Source: Adiantum capillus-veneris (lineage: Eukaryota > Streptophyta > Polypodiopsida > Polypodiales > Pteridaceae). Taken from it: a stretch of DNA of 64,000 nucleotides. Below, piece by piece: positions 34,337-47,549 of this stretch. The DNA is taken from contig CM043971.1 of NCBI GenBank assembly GCA_014529385.2, positions 87,310,840-87,374,839 of the forward strand, read 5' to 3'. Position 1 is the first letter of the stretch, and each line of letters opens with the position of its first letter. The position numbers were made by a program, and so were the translations under genes. The notes below the pieces were generated by a model. The model worked only from the letters and a program-made list of their open reading frames with translations, was not told where the DNA came from and searched no databases.

Positions 34337-34848
34337 AAAAAAAGCATAACACCTACTTAGATAGGCATGAACAATACTTCAAAAAGAGAGAGAAATTAAG
34401 CTATTGACAATAGTTGGGGACCGGATTCACATGGAGCCGGTGGTCCCCCCTCCAAAAGGTTTTGTATTATAGGTTTCCCCCATCAAGGGAGACATTTTAC
34501 AATACAATACCTGGAAACACAACATCAATTCCCTCACGATCTCACACCCAAGACCTCACACACCTTCGAAGATGGTGAGAGCTAGCGGGTATGAGAGTAG
34601 ATCGAGAGGAAGAAGGAGTATTATTAGGAGAAATAAGTATGTATCCTCACATAATCACTCTTAATAGATTAGTAATTAGCATGGTAGAGGAGATGAGCAT
34701 GCACTGGAGCCTGGCTCCTGGTTGGATTTGCATCACAAAGCTAAGAGTTGGTGGTGTAGGCCTCCCTTCTCACAAGCTTGGAGTAGATGATGAGCTATCC
34801 ATCAAAGCTTGAGAACGATGTGTTCTTCTTTACTTCACACATGAGATT

Positions 34849-34916
<68 letters not shown>

Positions 34917-35785
34917 TAATGCCTTGCAAAAATCAGCCCCCTCTCTCTCTTGGTTGACCCCTCTTGCTATTTGCTCATGCTGGCATCCCATTGGCCCCTG
35001 CAAAGCTTAGCCAATGACAATTAAGAGGCATAAGTGATATCCTTGTGACATGTGTCCCCCTTTCCCCTTTTGTGCAAGCTTTAGGTATTTAAATAATGCA
35101 ATTAAACTCTCATTGGACCTCTTAGTCTTCTGGCCAATAGGAATCAAGCAAGCCATTGGACTGTTGAATGCTCATTGGACCCCTTGAGAGAGTGTCCAAT
35201 AGTCTTCTAGAGAGCTTAATTTCTATTGGTTCTTTTATCAAGTGTTTTCAAAAGAATTAAACTAAATTTACTCTAGCCTAGTTCTCATTGGTCCACATTT
35301 ATGGCCATCCGATAGGATTTGAATGCACCTTGGGGGCAACTGGGCTAGGAAACTGACATGTGTCCTATATGCCCTTAGTGTAAAGGGAGCTTGGGTGAGT
35401 GTGTGTCTATTTCTCTCATCCCCTACTAATATGGCTTGCCCCTTCCTAGATAGGGATGTGGGAATACTTTTGAGTCTTCCCACAAGCATCCAATTTACCC
35501 TAAGGCTTGACCATTGGACATTACCTTTGAATTTTGGAACCTTAGCATTCTGGAAGTCTTAATGGGTTGAACCTTAGGATCTTTGAAGCCCATTGATGCA
35601 CATTGTAGTTTTGCAGATGGCCCCCCCTTTGGATCCCTATTTTCCCTCCTTTGGATCCCTACTATGACCGGTCTACCAGCTTAACCAATATTCTAGCTTT
35701 TTCTACCTTAGTACTTCCCCATATTAAATGATCAGTTTAACATGAGAAAATCATTTAGGAGAATTAGATATTAGTTATTATGACA
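34150..35785 (-). repeat. C1 LTR, 3' copy
   Basis: About 1.64 kb including (GA)n at 34,259-34,335 and (GT)n at 34,853-34,914. It contains the uninterrupted equivalent of the element B target at about 34,528-34,545 (CAATTCCCTCACGATCTCAC). Confidence 0.9.
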
Positions 35786-36110
35786 TTACCTCTCTCTTGA
35801 AATCATAGTCGTCTGCAATTATGAGGTAGAGAAGACAAATCCTAGTCATTAGTCCTTGTTCTAGTGGGTAGAGGATCCCTAATTTACCCTATGACATCGT
35901 TCCGGAATGGATGACTAATCCATTTGATGCTTGAGAGCCTAAGCCGCCGCAAGCATGTCTGCGCATTAGTCCTATCAATCTTCCATAGTAGAGTGACAAA
36001 CTCTACTTGGTGTTTAGATAAGCATGCATACTTCTTAACATTTGTTCACAATTAAAAAAAGAGCCTTATAAGACAAAAACTTTGTTCATTTTAAACCTTT
36101 TTACATTTGA

Positions 36111-39100
36111 TTACTCTAGGGAAGCATTGTAAGCATTGACAAGATTTAGGTTATCCTTGAATCGTATGCCTTGCATCAATGTAGCATCTTCAAAAGGACG
36201 GTTCTTAAACTTAATAATATACCGTCGGATAATCTTACCGCCTCTCAATACCTTGTCTTCATGCAACACCTCTTCTTGGTCCTCGATCTCCGGTCGGTCT
36301 TCAATAGTTGGTTCTTGAGGTGGCTCTCCTTTGTAAGATTTTAGTAGGCTCACATGGAAAGCATTGTGTATGAGCCATTCACTGGGCAACTTGAGTTGAT
36401 AGTCCATCTCATTGATTGGTCTAAGAATTTGGAAGGGACCATATTACCCTTTTGCTAATTCAGCATAGTACTTTTGGTGTCCCGTAGGATTCTTGCCTGT
36501 TGTGTGACTTAATCAAGCCTTGGGAAATTTAAGTAAGATGCAATCATTTTGTTTAAAGGCTTGAGCTCTTTTGTGCTTATCAGCAACAGCCCTTTGCCTT
36601 TGCTGTGAGATAGAGAGAGCATCCTTAATCTTTTGGAAATATTCTTATAGGTCTCGGCTATCCTCATCTACAACGAAGGTCTTCCCATGTACCTTAAGTA
36701 GCATGGGACTTTTGGATCTTCCCTAAATTACCTCGAAAGGTGCTTTTCTTGTGGAGGTATGTATAGTATTATTGTAGGCATACTCCACTAAAGGTAAGTA
36801 CTTCTCCCATTAGGACCTTTGATCTAGTCCTGCTACATAGGCTTTTAGTAGATCAAGGATTGTTAGGTTAGCTATTTCACTTTGGCCATCCGTTTGCGGG
36901 TGATAGGCCGAAGAGAAGTTTAGCCTTGTCCCTAAATTCTCAAAGAGACCCTTCTAGAAATTATTAGTCACTCTAGGATCTCTATCCAACACGATGGACA
37001 TTGGCAAGCCATGGTACTTGAAGATTTGTGATATGAAGAGGGTTGCCATTTGATGGGCTTTGATAGTCTTTTTGACATGTATAAAATGAGCTTGTTTGTT
37101 GAACCTATCTACTATCGTCCATGATTCCTGTATTCCCATGGATAGAGTTAGGCAATCCAAAGATAAAATCCATGGATATGCTCTCCTATGGTGAATTAGG
37201 GATTGGGTTGCTTCCCTCTATCAAACTTCGTCTTTTGGAATACCACACATTTAGAAACATCCTCTTGTATGTTTTCTTTCATGGAAGGTCAATAGAAATA
37301 TGTTTCTATCCCCTTTAGGGTAGAATGAATCCCTCTATGCCCCACATAAGGAGGAGCATGAGATTCATACATTACTTTCTCACGTAGTAATGAGTTAGTA
37401 AAGCATAGTCTATTTCCATAGAGAAGATAACCATCTTGTAAGGTAAATGGCTCCTCTTTCTTCCCTAGTGCTATGGAAACCACATTTACTCTCGGTCGTC
37501 TTGAGAGTGCATCAGCTACTTGATTATGATTTCTAGCAATGTGAGCAATATGAAAATGAAATTGCAAAAGGAAATTTGCCCACCTCATTTGTTTTTCGGA
37601 GAGCTTGGTCTGCGTCACGAAGTACTTAAGGATTTGGTGATGCGTCCGCAAAATGAAAGGAGTACCCAATAAATAGTGCTTCCACAAGTCTAAGGCATGT
37701 AGAACTGCGAGGAATTCCTTTTCATATATGCCTAGAGCTTGCTCAAACAGGGTCGAGCCTTCGACTTTTATAGGCTATGGTGTGCCCTTCTTGGAGCAAA
37801 GCTCCAAGGCAATCACCACAAGCATCATATTGGACCTCAAATGGCTTTGAGAGATCCGGCAGTGTAAGCACAGGTTGAGAGATAAGCTTTCCTTCAAGCT
37901 TTTTGAAAGCATTGTTCTCCTTGGTAGACCATGTATACCTAACATTTTTATTTGTTAGGTCCTGTAATGGTCCCGTGATTTGTGAGAACTTTTCTATGAA
38001 GCGTCTATAGTATGCTCACATACCTATAAAGCTTCTTAGTTCATGTAGATTCATTGGATTAGGCCATCCTTTTATTACCTCTAGATTTGATGGATCCATT
38101 TGGATGCCATCTTGAGAGATAATGTGACCTAAATACTGAATCTCTTGTAAGAAAACTTCACTTTTCTTTCGATTAATATAAAGTTTATTCTCTCGTAAAA
38201 CTTGAAATATTACCTGGAGGTGTTGCTTCTATTCGTCTAGTGAATTAGAGTAGATGATTATATCATCAAAGAACACTCCAGAGTAAAGATTCAGTGAGGC
38301 ATGACTAGCTTCTCCATCAAGCGGTTAAATGTGGCTGGTGCATTGGTCAAGCCAAAAGGCATGACAATATATTCGTAAAGACCAAACGTAGTGCAAAATG
38401 TGGTCTTTACAATTTCTTGATCAACTATCCTTATTTGATGGTAGCCACTTTTTAGGTCAATCCTACTGAAGTAGGTCAACCCTTGTAGATTATCAAATAG
38501 GTCTTCTACCCGTAGAACGGGAAACCTATTTTTGATAGTGATCCTATTTAGTGCTCTCATGCACTTGACGCATAATCTCCTCTTGTTGATCTTGAGAAAC
38601 TCTATAAGGAGGTTTATTAGGCGGTGAACTTCTTGGAAGATGCTCAATTGCATGCTCATCATTGCCTCATTTAGGAGGTAGTTCACAAGGGATGTCGTCA
38701 ATAAAAACATCTTGAAATTCCTTGAGAAAATTGGATAACTCTAATTCCTTGTGATTGTTTATCTTTTATTTTGCTAAGCATTAGGTTCATTTTGAGGATC
38801 TTTAACAAAAGTTATGTACATGGAAATAGATCTTATTCACTTATTGAAAGCTTGGGTATGTACAATGGGTATGGTGTTACCCAACTCCTTAGCATCTATG
38901 TATATATCTTTTTCCCTGAACCTAAAGTAGATTTTCCTTTTAGGGAATTTGACATTGGCAACCATCCGATCAAACCATGGTGCCCCTAGGATTACATCCT
39001 TGTGCTTGAGAGGAGAGATAAATAAATCCTCCTTGTCCACATAGCTTTGGACATGGAGACTCAATTTCCCAATTAAGGGAGTGATTGAAACTTCTTGCCC

Positions 39101-40860
39101 CTTGAAAGCACCATCGGCGGGTAGGACATCTCCCATGTCATTGGCTTGGATGCCTAGCTTGGTGGCCAACTTTGTGGATATGAAATTATGAGTAGAACCA
39201 GGGTCAAAGAGAATAAAAGCATTATGTTCTCTTAACTTTCCCCAAGCATGGCATAGATGAGATCCTTTGTGGTGAGCATCCTCTTCTTGGATTTTGACCA
39301 AGGTAGCTCTAGGAGGCTCATTTTATGTATTCTTGTGGGGACAAGCACGATAGGCATGCCCTTGCTCCCCGCACTTGAAACAAAAGTTATCTTTACGATA
39401 ACGCTCAAGCTCTTTAGGAGAGTAGGGTTTATTGCCTTTATAAACTCCCTTCTCCTTAGCTTTGTTGTTGTTGGAATTGCCTTTAGGAGACTTTTGGACA
39501 TTGTCCTTCCCCTTGGGCTCGTTATTACGTTCCTTGTTCTCCGTGGGCTTAAGATTTCTTTTAGTCCCTTGTTGAAAATTGATTTGCGAAGCCACCATGG
39601 TATGGTGTATGACCACAGATATGCTGCGTGGCCTTTGGGAGTTGACATACTCTGCCATATCTTCAGCTAAACCGGCATAAAATTGTTGTTTTTGCTCTCT
39701 AAAATCCATCTTTTTGAAGACAGTGTCTTTGAGATGTAAGTGCCAAAACTTGTCAACATATTTCTGAATAGATTCGTAGGGAGAGAGCTTCAAGCTTCGC
39801 TGTTCGGTGAGTACTTTGTCTTTGGCATCAGTAGCCAAAAACTGCTTCATGATGGAAGCTCCTAAAGCTTTCCATGTTCGTGGAGCTTCACTGTTTGCCC
39901 GTAGGCTAGACCACCATTGCCTGGTGGACTTTTGAAAATGCATAGCTAATTGGCGTAGCTTAGAGGACTCCGTGAAGCCCTCATCTCCAAACGCCGCATT
40001 GAATTGTTGGATGAAGGCCAAGACTTTGTCTGTAGCACCAAAGGTGCCATTGTAGGTAAGGAAAGAGATGTTCTATCCTCCCTCTTTGAAATTTTTAAGC
40101 TTGAACGACCTCTTCTACGTGGAATAGGATCTTCTATGGCCTCTTCTTTTTGGTGGTTTGAGAGTTGCACCATCACTTTCTTCAGAAGAGGAGGAATTTG
40201 AGGAGGATAGTGAAGAGGGTGACCTCTTTCTCACCTTTTGCTTCCCTTGTTTCTCCTTGTCTGCACTATCACGTTCTTCATAAGACGAAGAGGATGAAGA
40301 AGATGGAGAATAGGGGGACCTCTTTCTTTCCTTTTTCTTCTCTTGTTTTCTGTTGCCCTCTTTGAATTATGGTGTGGAGAAGTGTCCGATGGTCTTATCC
40401 ATTTAGGGGGTGTTGGAGAGCGTTTTGCCCGCCATCTTCGTGGAGCCATCTCTGCCGAGGTGGTAGGAGACTCACTTCTTACTCGTTATTTCGATGGGGT
40501 CTCTACCATTGAAACTTGAGTTCTCCTTTGGGGAGGAGATGCGTCATCAAGTAGTAGATTTTTGAGCCCTTCGTACGGATCCTCTTCTTCTTCCCTTTTT
40601 GGAGAGAGGTCTCTTTTGGAAGTCTCACAAGGAGGTTTCCTAGGTACTCTCTCTTCTTGGTGGGGAGTTTGGAGAATCCCATGAGCACGTAGCTGCCGTT
40701 GCACTTTACTTTGGAGGGATGGATTGCCCATGGCTTGTTGAAACCTAGTAACAAGGTAATTAACAAGCATAGGAGCATCATTAGTAGCCTGTTCATCAGC
40801 AAAATCAAAGCTATCAACATTAATTTCACTCTCTTTACTATTGTCAGCCATTCTAACAAC
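36111..40860 (-). pseudogene. C1 gag-pol, degenerate
   Basis: Read from right to left: gag start [17 protein letters not shown] (40,851); capsid region [20 protein letters not shown]; zinc knuckle [17 protein letters not shown]; protease [12 protein letters not shown] (39,200); reverse transcriptase YFSRIDLKSGYHQIRIVDQE and MPFGLTNAPATFN (38,330); RNase H (37,600); integrase zinc finger and part of the core (37,350-36,950); C-terminal module and chromodomain-like tail (ILRGGKI-type, 36,407-36,111). Many frameshifts and stops separate these. The order PR-RT-RH-IN-chromodomain defines a chromovirus. Confidence 0.9.
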
Positions 40861-41221
40861 TTTTAGGTGTAAACTTTTTAAGTGTACTTTGGCACTTCAA
40901 GTTGCAGTTGCTACTCCTCTTAACCCCTTTAGAAAAGCAATCAAGCTTCTATACCCGTGGCACGAATATCATTAATTGCAAGGAATAGAAGAGAGGGTAT
41001 TTCACCACCAAAACAGTACCAGCTACTGTCTGTAGAGGCAATCCCTATAGGGCTCCACTATTAAGACCATAGCTCTCAACGGTGATGCCCCGTTATCTGC
41101 CCGAATCAGGCGCACTGCAAGGCTAAAAAATCCCTATTCTACTTACTCAATTGCAATTAATAATACCAACCATTTATAGTTAAGTTTAAGGACCTCTCTT
41201 CTTGAGCAAGAAACGAGAAAC

Positions 41222-41239
41222 CTTGTGCTCTGATACCAA
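41222..41239 (-). promoter_or_regulatory. C1 primer-binding site (initiator tRNA-Met)
   Basis: Minus-strand TTGGTATCAGAGCACAAGG abuts the 5' LTR end at 41,240; TGGTATCAGAGC is the standard plant initiator-Met primer site. Confidence 0.9.
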
Positions 41240-41628
41240 TCTAACATTTAATGGTCTAGTAACCTGTGTGTAGCGGAAAATAACATAGACATAGCGAGCA
41301 TTTCATTAAGAATAGATCGTAATGAGCATAGCAAGAGTGCTTGGATGGAGAGAGAGAGAGAAACAAAAGCATAACACCTAGTTAGATATGCATGAACAAT
41401 ACTTCAAAAAGAGAGAGAAATTAAGCTATTGACAACAGTTCAGGATCAGATTTACATGGAGCCAGTGGTCTACCCTCCAAAAGGCTTTGTATTATAGGTT
41501 CCCCCAATGAAGGGAGACATTTTACAATACAATACTTTGTGTTCCTTTAATAATTTACTGGTGCAATGAAGATGGAAGCTTCAAGCACCAAGCTTACACT
41601 TGAAAACAGAACATCAATTCCCTCACAG
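41240..41628 (-). repeat. C1 5' LTR, first piece
   Basis: Matches the start of the left LTR (34,150 onward); its first dinucleotide is mutated (TC for TG). Continues at 49,385-50,591 after element B. Confidence 0.88.
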
Positions 41629-43738
41629 TGGTACAGCCAAAGTGTGTTGACCATAGAAGATGGCATGGACACATATGTGCAGGTTAGTAGAAGTAGGGCA
41701 AAAGGCTGGAGCCGCTAGGAAGATCATGGACTGACAGGCAACATCGGAAATGTATGACTGATGCAGTTTATAGGCCAACGAAGGCTCCATGACGGGCTAA
41801 TTTGGGGAGCAAATGAAGGAGGTTCAAAGTGCATCTTTTGAGTCCAAGAATGAAGAGCTTGAAGTGCTAAAGGAGTAGGTCCAAACGGCTCATCAAACCG
41901 AGCTACGGAGCTTAAGTTATTGAAGGTTGAAGGTTCATTGTGTTGCAGATTCTTGCCGGACAGGGCAGTTGGGGACAATTGGTCCTAGTGGGAGTCAGGG
42001 TGTAGACTTGTAGTGCTCGATGTATGGAGCCTACTCATTTTTTTAGATTGCGAGTCAGAGCCACGGTTTGCATTTTATGGCCAGTTGAAGTTTTGCAGGG
42101 GCTAGGTTGGTGCCCACTTGACTACCTAGGGAATCGTGTCATCTGGTATCTTTTGAGCCCCAACAAGGTTGTACAGTAGGGTATGCATCATACGGAGCTA
42201 GCAGGAAGTGACTACATGTCAAACAGAGCCCAGAGCAGAAGGATATGGAAGCTGGAAGATGGGGTGCATTTGTCGAAAGTTGAATTGCACATGATTAATT
42301 GATCGGTTTTTGGCGGCCTCAGTTCAAGGGCTCAGAGAATTGTGAAGTGCGGCAAAGTTGGCGGTAGGTGGAGTTGGATCACTAAATTTTTGGCCAGGCT
42401 TTACGGCTCAGAAAATGGATCATCACGAGCCAATGGGAAGACAGGGCAAGTTGGAGAAAACAAAGTTTTTTTTTAAAAGGTGGTTTTTGTTTTTTTCAAA
42501 AGCGTTAGAAGGCTTGAACCCCATATGCGCCAATCTGAGCTTGGAGACGGTGGTCTAAGGCCTGGACCGTGAGGCCCTATTGGCATGAGGAGCGTGAGTG
42601 TGAGCTTGAGAGCTCCCTAGCTATGGCGTGGCGGCACTGGGCACTGTTTTGGGCCCAGTGGCGCAGTGGTGACGGTGGTCGGTGAGGCGTGATGGCCGAC
42701 AACGGCGGTGTGCTGCAATTGCTGATGTGGCAGCTCAGAAGGGTCCGTGCTCGCGCCTAATGAGGAAAAACATTTTGAGGTTAGGGCCCCCCCCAATAGC
42801 AATGTCGCTATTGCCTGGGAAGGGTGTCCCACGGTAGTGCATGGAATGGAGGGAGAGAACCCAAGGCCAGTAAGGGTACAAATCAAAGGGGGGATTCCAG
42901 AAAGGGGTCCCACGGTGCATAAAGAGAGTGAGTTTGAAAGCTTCAAGGAGCTTGCCAAGAGGCCTATCCCGTCCATGGGCAATAAGCAGGAGAAAGGAAG
43001 GGAAGTTCAAACACCCAAAAGGGCAATTGGAAGGAGCAAGCAGGCAACGATCAAGTTGGGTGGCAAAATGGAGCAGACAAAGAGCAAAGATATGTGTGCC
43101 ATGCAAATACCAAAATACCAAGGGTGCCAAGTGGTGGCAATGCAAAAACAATTCTAAATGAAGCTTCAGTTAATTGCACGAGCTAGATAGCTCTTTGTTT
43201 TTATCTTTTTAGCCCTAGCCAAGCACTATAAAAGGAGGTAGACGTTCATTTTTTGGGGTCTTTTGACCAAGAGGGCTTTTTTGCTAGAGAGTGTGATTGG
43301 AGTTTTTCAAGCTGTGTATTGCAAGCTAGCCATTGGTGTTGCATACTTGACTGTAGTATCTCCCTATGCAATAATACCAAATATTTGCCCCTACTTCTTG
43401 TGTTTCTTCTCCCCATCCCCCTCCTTTTCTCTCGCTCTTTGTAAATTTGTCAGTGCTTGCAGAGGGTTTGTCTGCAGCGTGAAGGGTGTCATTAAGAGGG
43501 TAGAATTTGGGTGTCTTAAGAGCCGGAAAGGGTGAGTTGACCAGTGTGGGTGTGCTTGTACTGAAAGGTGTTTTTTGCAAGGTGTGAGGCGGTTGTTCGG
43601 TATGCTAAAGTGGAATTGTTAATGCAAATTAGCCAATTTGAAGTTGTTATTAGAGAGGTTAGGGGTGTTGTGGAATCCTTGGCCTATAGAGAGGCAAACA
43701 TTTTGTGTGCCGGATGTGTTCCCTATTCCCCCTCTCCA
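41629..43738 (+). repeat. Element B 5' LTR
   Basis: About 2.11 kb; aligns with 45,902-49,384 minus a 1.34-kb insertion. Contains a 100-codon open frame (around 42,840-43,154) also open in the other LTR. Confidence 0.9.
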
Positions 43739-43743
43739 TCTTC

Positions 43744-43761
43744 TGGTGCCCCCACTAAGGA
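43744..43761 (+). promoter_or_regulatory. Element B candidate primer-binding site
   Basis: TGGTGCCCCCACTAAGGA, 5 nt after the LTR end, matching element A at 16 or 17 of 18 positions. Confidence 0.6.
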
Positions 43762-43899
43762 GCTATCTGATGCTCCAATTTGTGGTTGAAGGTGGTGTTG
43801 TTTAGCCGACAAAGCGGTTGGCTGATGGTTAAGATGTTTGATGGTCGAGTTTGAAACTGACTGAGATGGTGGAACCAAGTTTTGGCCCCATATTTACCA

Positions 43900-44520
43900 G
43901 CATTGAAGATCCGAGGATCGGCTAGTAGATTTCGAGTTATGGCTGTTGTCGATGCGTATATCCACAGATGCAAAAAGGTTGCAGACGGTGCCATTGTTGA
44001 TGCGAGGACGAGCCAAGGTGTGGTTCGATGGTTTACAAAGCAGTGATCGAGGATGTTGGAAAAAATTGCAAAGTCAATTTTTGGAGTGGTTTCGAGAGGT
44101 GATTACATCGGAAGAAGTCGATGCAAGGCTGAAGGCAATACGCCAGAATGTAAGTAAAGATTTTTCCATTTTCATTGAGCAGTTTGAAGCTTGTTGGAAG
44201 CAGTTAGAGGTTACTACTGGGGTCAAAAGCAACCAGTATTTGAAGCTGACAAAATTGTTGGAGTGGTTGCATCCGAGGATTAGAGAAAAGGTCGAAGACA
44301 GTGCAGATACCTATGAAGACATGGTCTATCCAACAAAGATAAAGAGCAGAAAGGTAAAGGAGAAGCTGGAGCTGTGGGCATGCTAGATCCAGCAGATTAT
44401 ATTCCTATTGCGGAGGTAATGAAGTACTCTTTGGTCCGACCAAAGGTGATTCCAATTGTTCAAAGTGCAGAGCCTGTTGAGCTAAGGCCTATTATTGGCT
44501 ATGTTCCTTGGAGATTTCTA
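43900..44520 (+). pseudogene. Element B gag
   Basis: DFELWLLSMRISTDAKRLQT and VPLLMRGRAKVWFDGLQSS form the capsid signature, then KKLQSQFLEWFREV, EQFEACWKQLEV and LLEWLHPRIREK. A frame change near 44,383 leads to DPADYIPIAEVMKYS and PIIGYVPW. It aligns along its whole length with the two gag halves of element A. Confidence 0.85.
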
Positions 44521-45776
44521 GTACTGAAGTGCATGTACCGAGGGTGGACGAGTTTGTCAACAAGGAGAAGCTCCATATTGAGGTGAACAAAGAAACGAAA
44601 CCAGTAGCAGAAGTAGAGGTTTTGGTGTAGCTTGAAGAGGTAACGCCTGTTCTTGTGGAAAGTTTGCATGAGAAGATAGCAGAATGCAATGGGGTTGTAG
44701 ATATCGAGGGTTCAGAAGCTGATAAAGTAAGTGAGCAAAGGCGGGAAGATGTCAAGCTTTTGTGGAGCAGTAAGCAGATGAAGATGTAGATACAAAATCG
44801 GTTTATGATGCCGGTGATGATGAGGATATAAGCTCGTGTAGCTGGGAGACAAGAGATGAGAATAATGCGGATGAGTCCACATACTATGACGGGGATACGG
44901 AGTCTGAGGAACCTAAGTTGGTAAAGGTAAAGCTATCCTCTTATGTGTTTGATGATATGGTAGTAGCCCATGTGAAAGGAGAGCAGGGAACAAAGCAAGC
45001 CCAGATTCTTGATGAAGACCAAATGGCGCGGTTTAGGCCTACAGATGATGAAATGCAGGTAAAGGTAGTGTGTGGTGCCATGCTAATGGCTATGCTGATG
45101 GAAGTACTGGTGGAAGGTGCCATGGTGGTGAAGGAGGTGCAACATTTTTCCAAGAGAGATAGAGCAGCCGTGCCTATGGAGGAACAAAAAGGTGGTGCAA
45201 TAGAGAACAAGTTTTTCTCTTCCCAAAAAAAAGCCTGATGCAACGGTAGAAGAAGTGCTTGAAGAACAAGTGATTGAAGCTGAAGAGCAAGAGGTGCTGA
45301 TCAACCTTGAAGGGCCGGTTGACGAGGAACGGCTCGATGATGTTGGAATTGAATGTGTGGCCAAAGAGGAGGTTGTGATGCCAAAGAAGGAGGAGATTCC
45401 GATGCACCAGACATGGTTAAGGGTGGAGAAAGAAGAATCCCAAACAGTGACTTTTCTTTCATTAAAGGTATGTAAGCTATGGTTGATGCATATGGTGGTA
45501 GATACAGCTATGTGGAGGCTGGATCAGCAGGTGCAGGGTTCTAGGGTGAAGGCCTCCACTTTATTTGGTTGGGAGGGAGGGTCAGACATGTGTTGGAGCT
45601 TGGTGTCAGGTAGTCTAGGGCCAGCCTACACACATGATGGTCTAGTTGCTATGGTACGGTACTATGGCGAGCAGTTACAGATGGGTAGAAGATATCAACG
45701 ACAGGTGTTTGATTCAGGTGGAAGCTATATGATGCAGAGGAGGGTGGGGGCAACCCACTTAAAGTTTTGGCAGTAG
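44521..45776 (+). pseudogene. Element B acidic ORF, degenerate
   Basis: Frames VHVPRVDEFVNKEKLHIEVN, EDVDTKSVYDAGDDED, LVKVKLSSYVFDDMVVAHVK and VKVVCGAMLMAMLMEVLVEG parallel the intact 452-aa ORF of element A, including order of blocks and acidic clusters. The last block (45,255-45,776) ends LFGWEGGSDMCW and a C-terminal part. Interrupted by stops at about 44,629, 44,786 and 45,236. Confidence 0.7.
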
Positions 45777-47549
45777 GCAGAATAAAATTGGGTACATATG
45801 GTTATGCTTTTCTCATAGTGTGTGTCAGGTTTTACACTTTGTAGGGTCTTAAACCTCTTATGTGGTTGAGCATAAATGCTCAACTAGGGGGTAGGCAATG
45901 ATGGTACAACCAAAGTGTGTCGACCATAGAAGATGGCATGGACAGATATGTGCAGGTTAGCAGAAGCAGGGCAAAAGGCTGGAGCAGCTAGGAAGATAAT
46001 GGGCTAACAACGGAAATGTATGACCTATGCGGTTTATAGGCCAAGGAAGGCTCCATGAGGGGCTAATTTGGGGAGCAAATGAAGGAGTTGTAAAGTGCAG
46101 CTTTTGAGTCCAAGAATGAAGAGCTTGAAGTGTTGAAGGAGTAGGTCCAAACGGCTCATCAAACCGAGCTACGGAGCTCAAGTTATTGAAGGTTGAAGGT
46201 TTAGTGTGTTGCAGATTCTTGCCAACCAGGGCAGCTGGGGACAGTTGGTCCTAGTGGGAGTCAGGGTGTATATTGTAGTGCTCAATGTATGGAGCCTATC
46301 TGTCTTTCCCGATCGCGGATCAGAGCCACGGTTTGCATTCTATGACCAGTTGAAGTTTTGTCGGGGGCTAGGTTGGTGCTCACCTGACTAAATGGGGAAT
46401 CATGTCATCTGGCGTCTTTTGAGCCCTGACGAGGTTCTATAGCAGGCTATGCATCATGTGGAGCTAGCAAAAAGTGACTGCATGTCAAATGGAGCCCGGA
46501 GCAGAAGGATATGGAAGCTGGAATATGGGGTGCCTTTGTCCAAAGTTCAATTGCAGATGATTTGATCGGTTTTTGGCTGCCTCAGTTCGAGGGCTCAGAG
46601 AATTGTGAAGTGCAGCAAAGTTGGCGGTAGTTGGAGTCGGCTCAGTGACCTTTCGGCCAGGCTTTACGACTCGGAAAATGGATCATCAGGGACCAATGGG
46701 CAGACATGGCCAGTCGGAGAAAACAAAGTTTTTTTTTAAAAGGTGGTTTTTGTTTTTTTTTTTAAGCCTTAGAAGGCTTGAACCAAGGGGCTGCCATGTG
46801 GCAGAAAAAAACCCATATGCGCGGATCTGAGCTTGGAGGTGGTGGTATAAGGCTTGGCCCATGAGGACCTATTGGCATGAGGAGCGTGAGTGTGAGCTTG
46901 AGATCTCCCTACCTGTGGGGGCGAGGCGGCGCTGGGCGCTGTTTTGGGCCCGGTGACGCAATAATCACTGTGGTCGGTGGGGTGCGCTAGCGTTGATGGC
47001 CGGCGGCGGCAGTGTGCTGCAGTTGACGATGTGGCAACCCGTAAGGGTTGGTGCCCACGCCTAATGAGGCAAAATCTTTTGAGGTTAGGGGCCCCCACAA
47101 TAGCGATGTCGTTATTGCCAGGGAGGGGTGTCCCGCGGTAGTGCATGAATGGAGGGAGAGAGCCCAAGGCCAGTAAGGGTACAAATCAAAGGGGGGATTC
47201 CAGAAAGGGGTCCCACGGTGCATAAAGAGAGTGAGTTTGAAAGCTTCAAGGAGCTTGCCAAGAGGCCTATCCCGCCCATGGGCAATAAGCAGGAGAAAGG
47301 AAGGGGAGTTCAAATTCCCAAAAGGGCAATTGGAAGGAGCAAGCAGGCAACGGTCAAGCCGGGTGGCAAAATGGAGCAGACAAAGAGCAAAGATATGTGT
47401 GCCATGCAGATACCAAAATACCAAGGGTGCCAAGTGGTGGCAATGCAAAAACAATTCTAAATGAAGCTTCAAATAATTGCACGAGCTAGATAGCTCTTTG
47501 TTTTTTCCTTTTTAGCCCTAGCCAAGCACTATACAAGGAGGTAGACGTT

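Noticed and set aside
42617-43151. Minus-strand ORFs in element B LTR (also 46,769-47,472)
   Set aside because: They overlap the opposite-strand frame and have no motif; at best one of the two strands could code.
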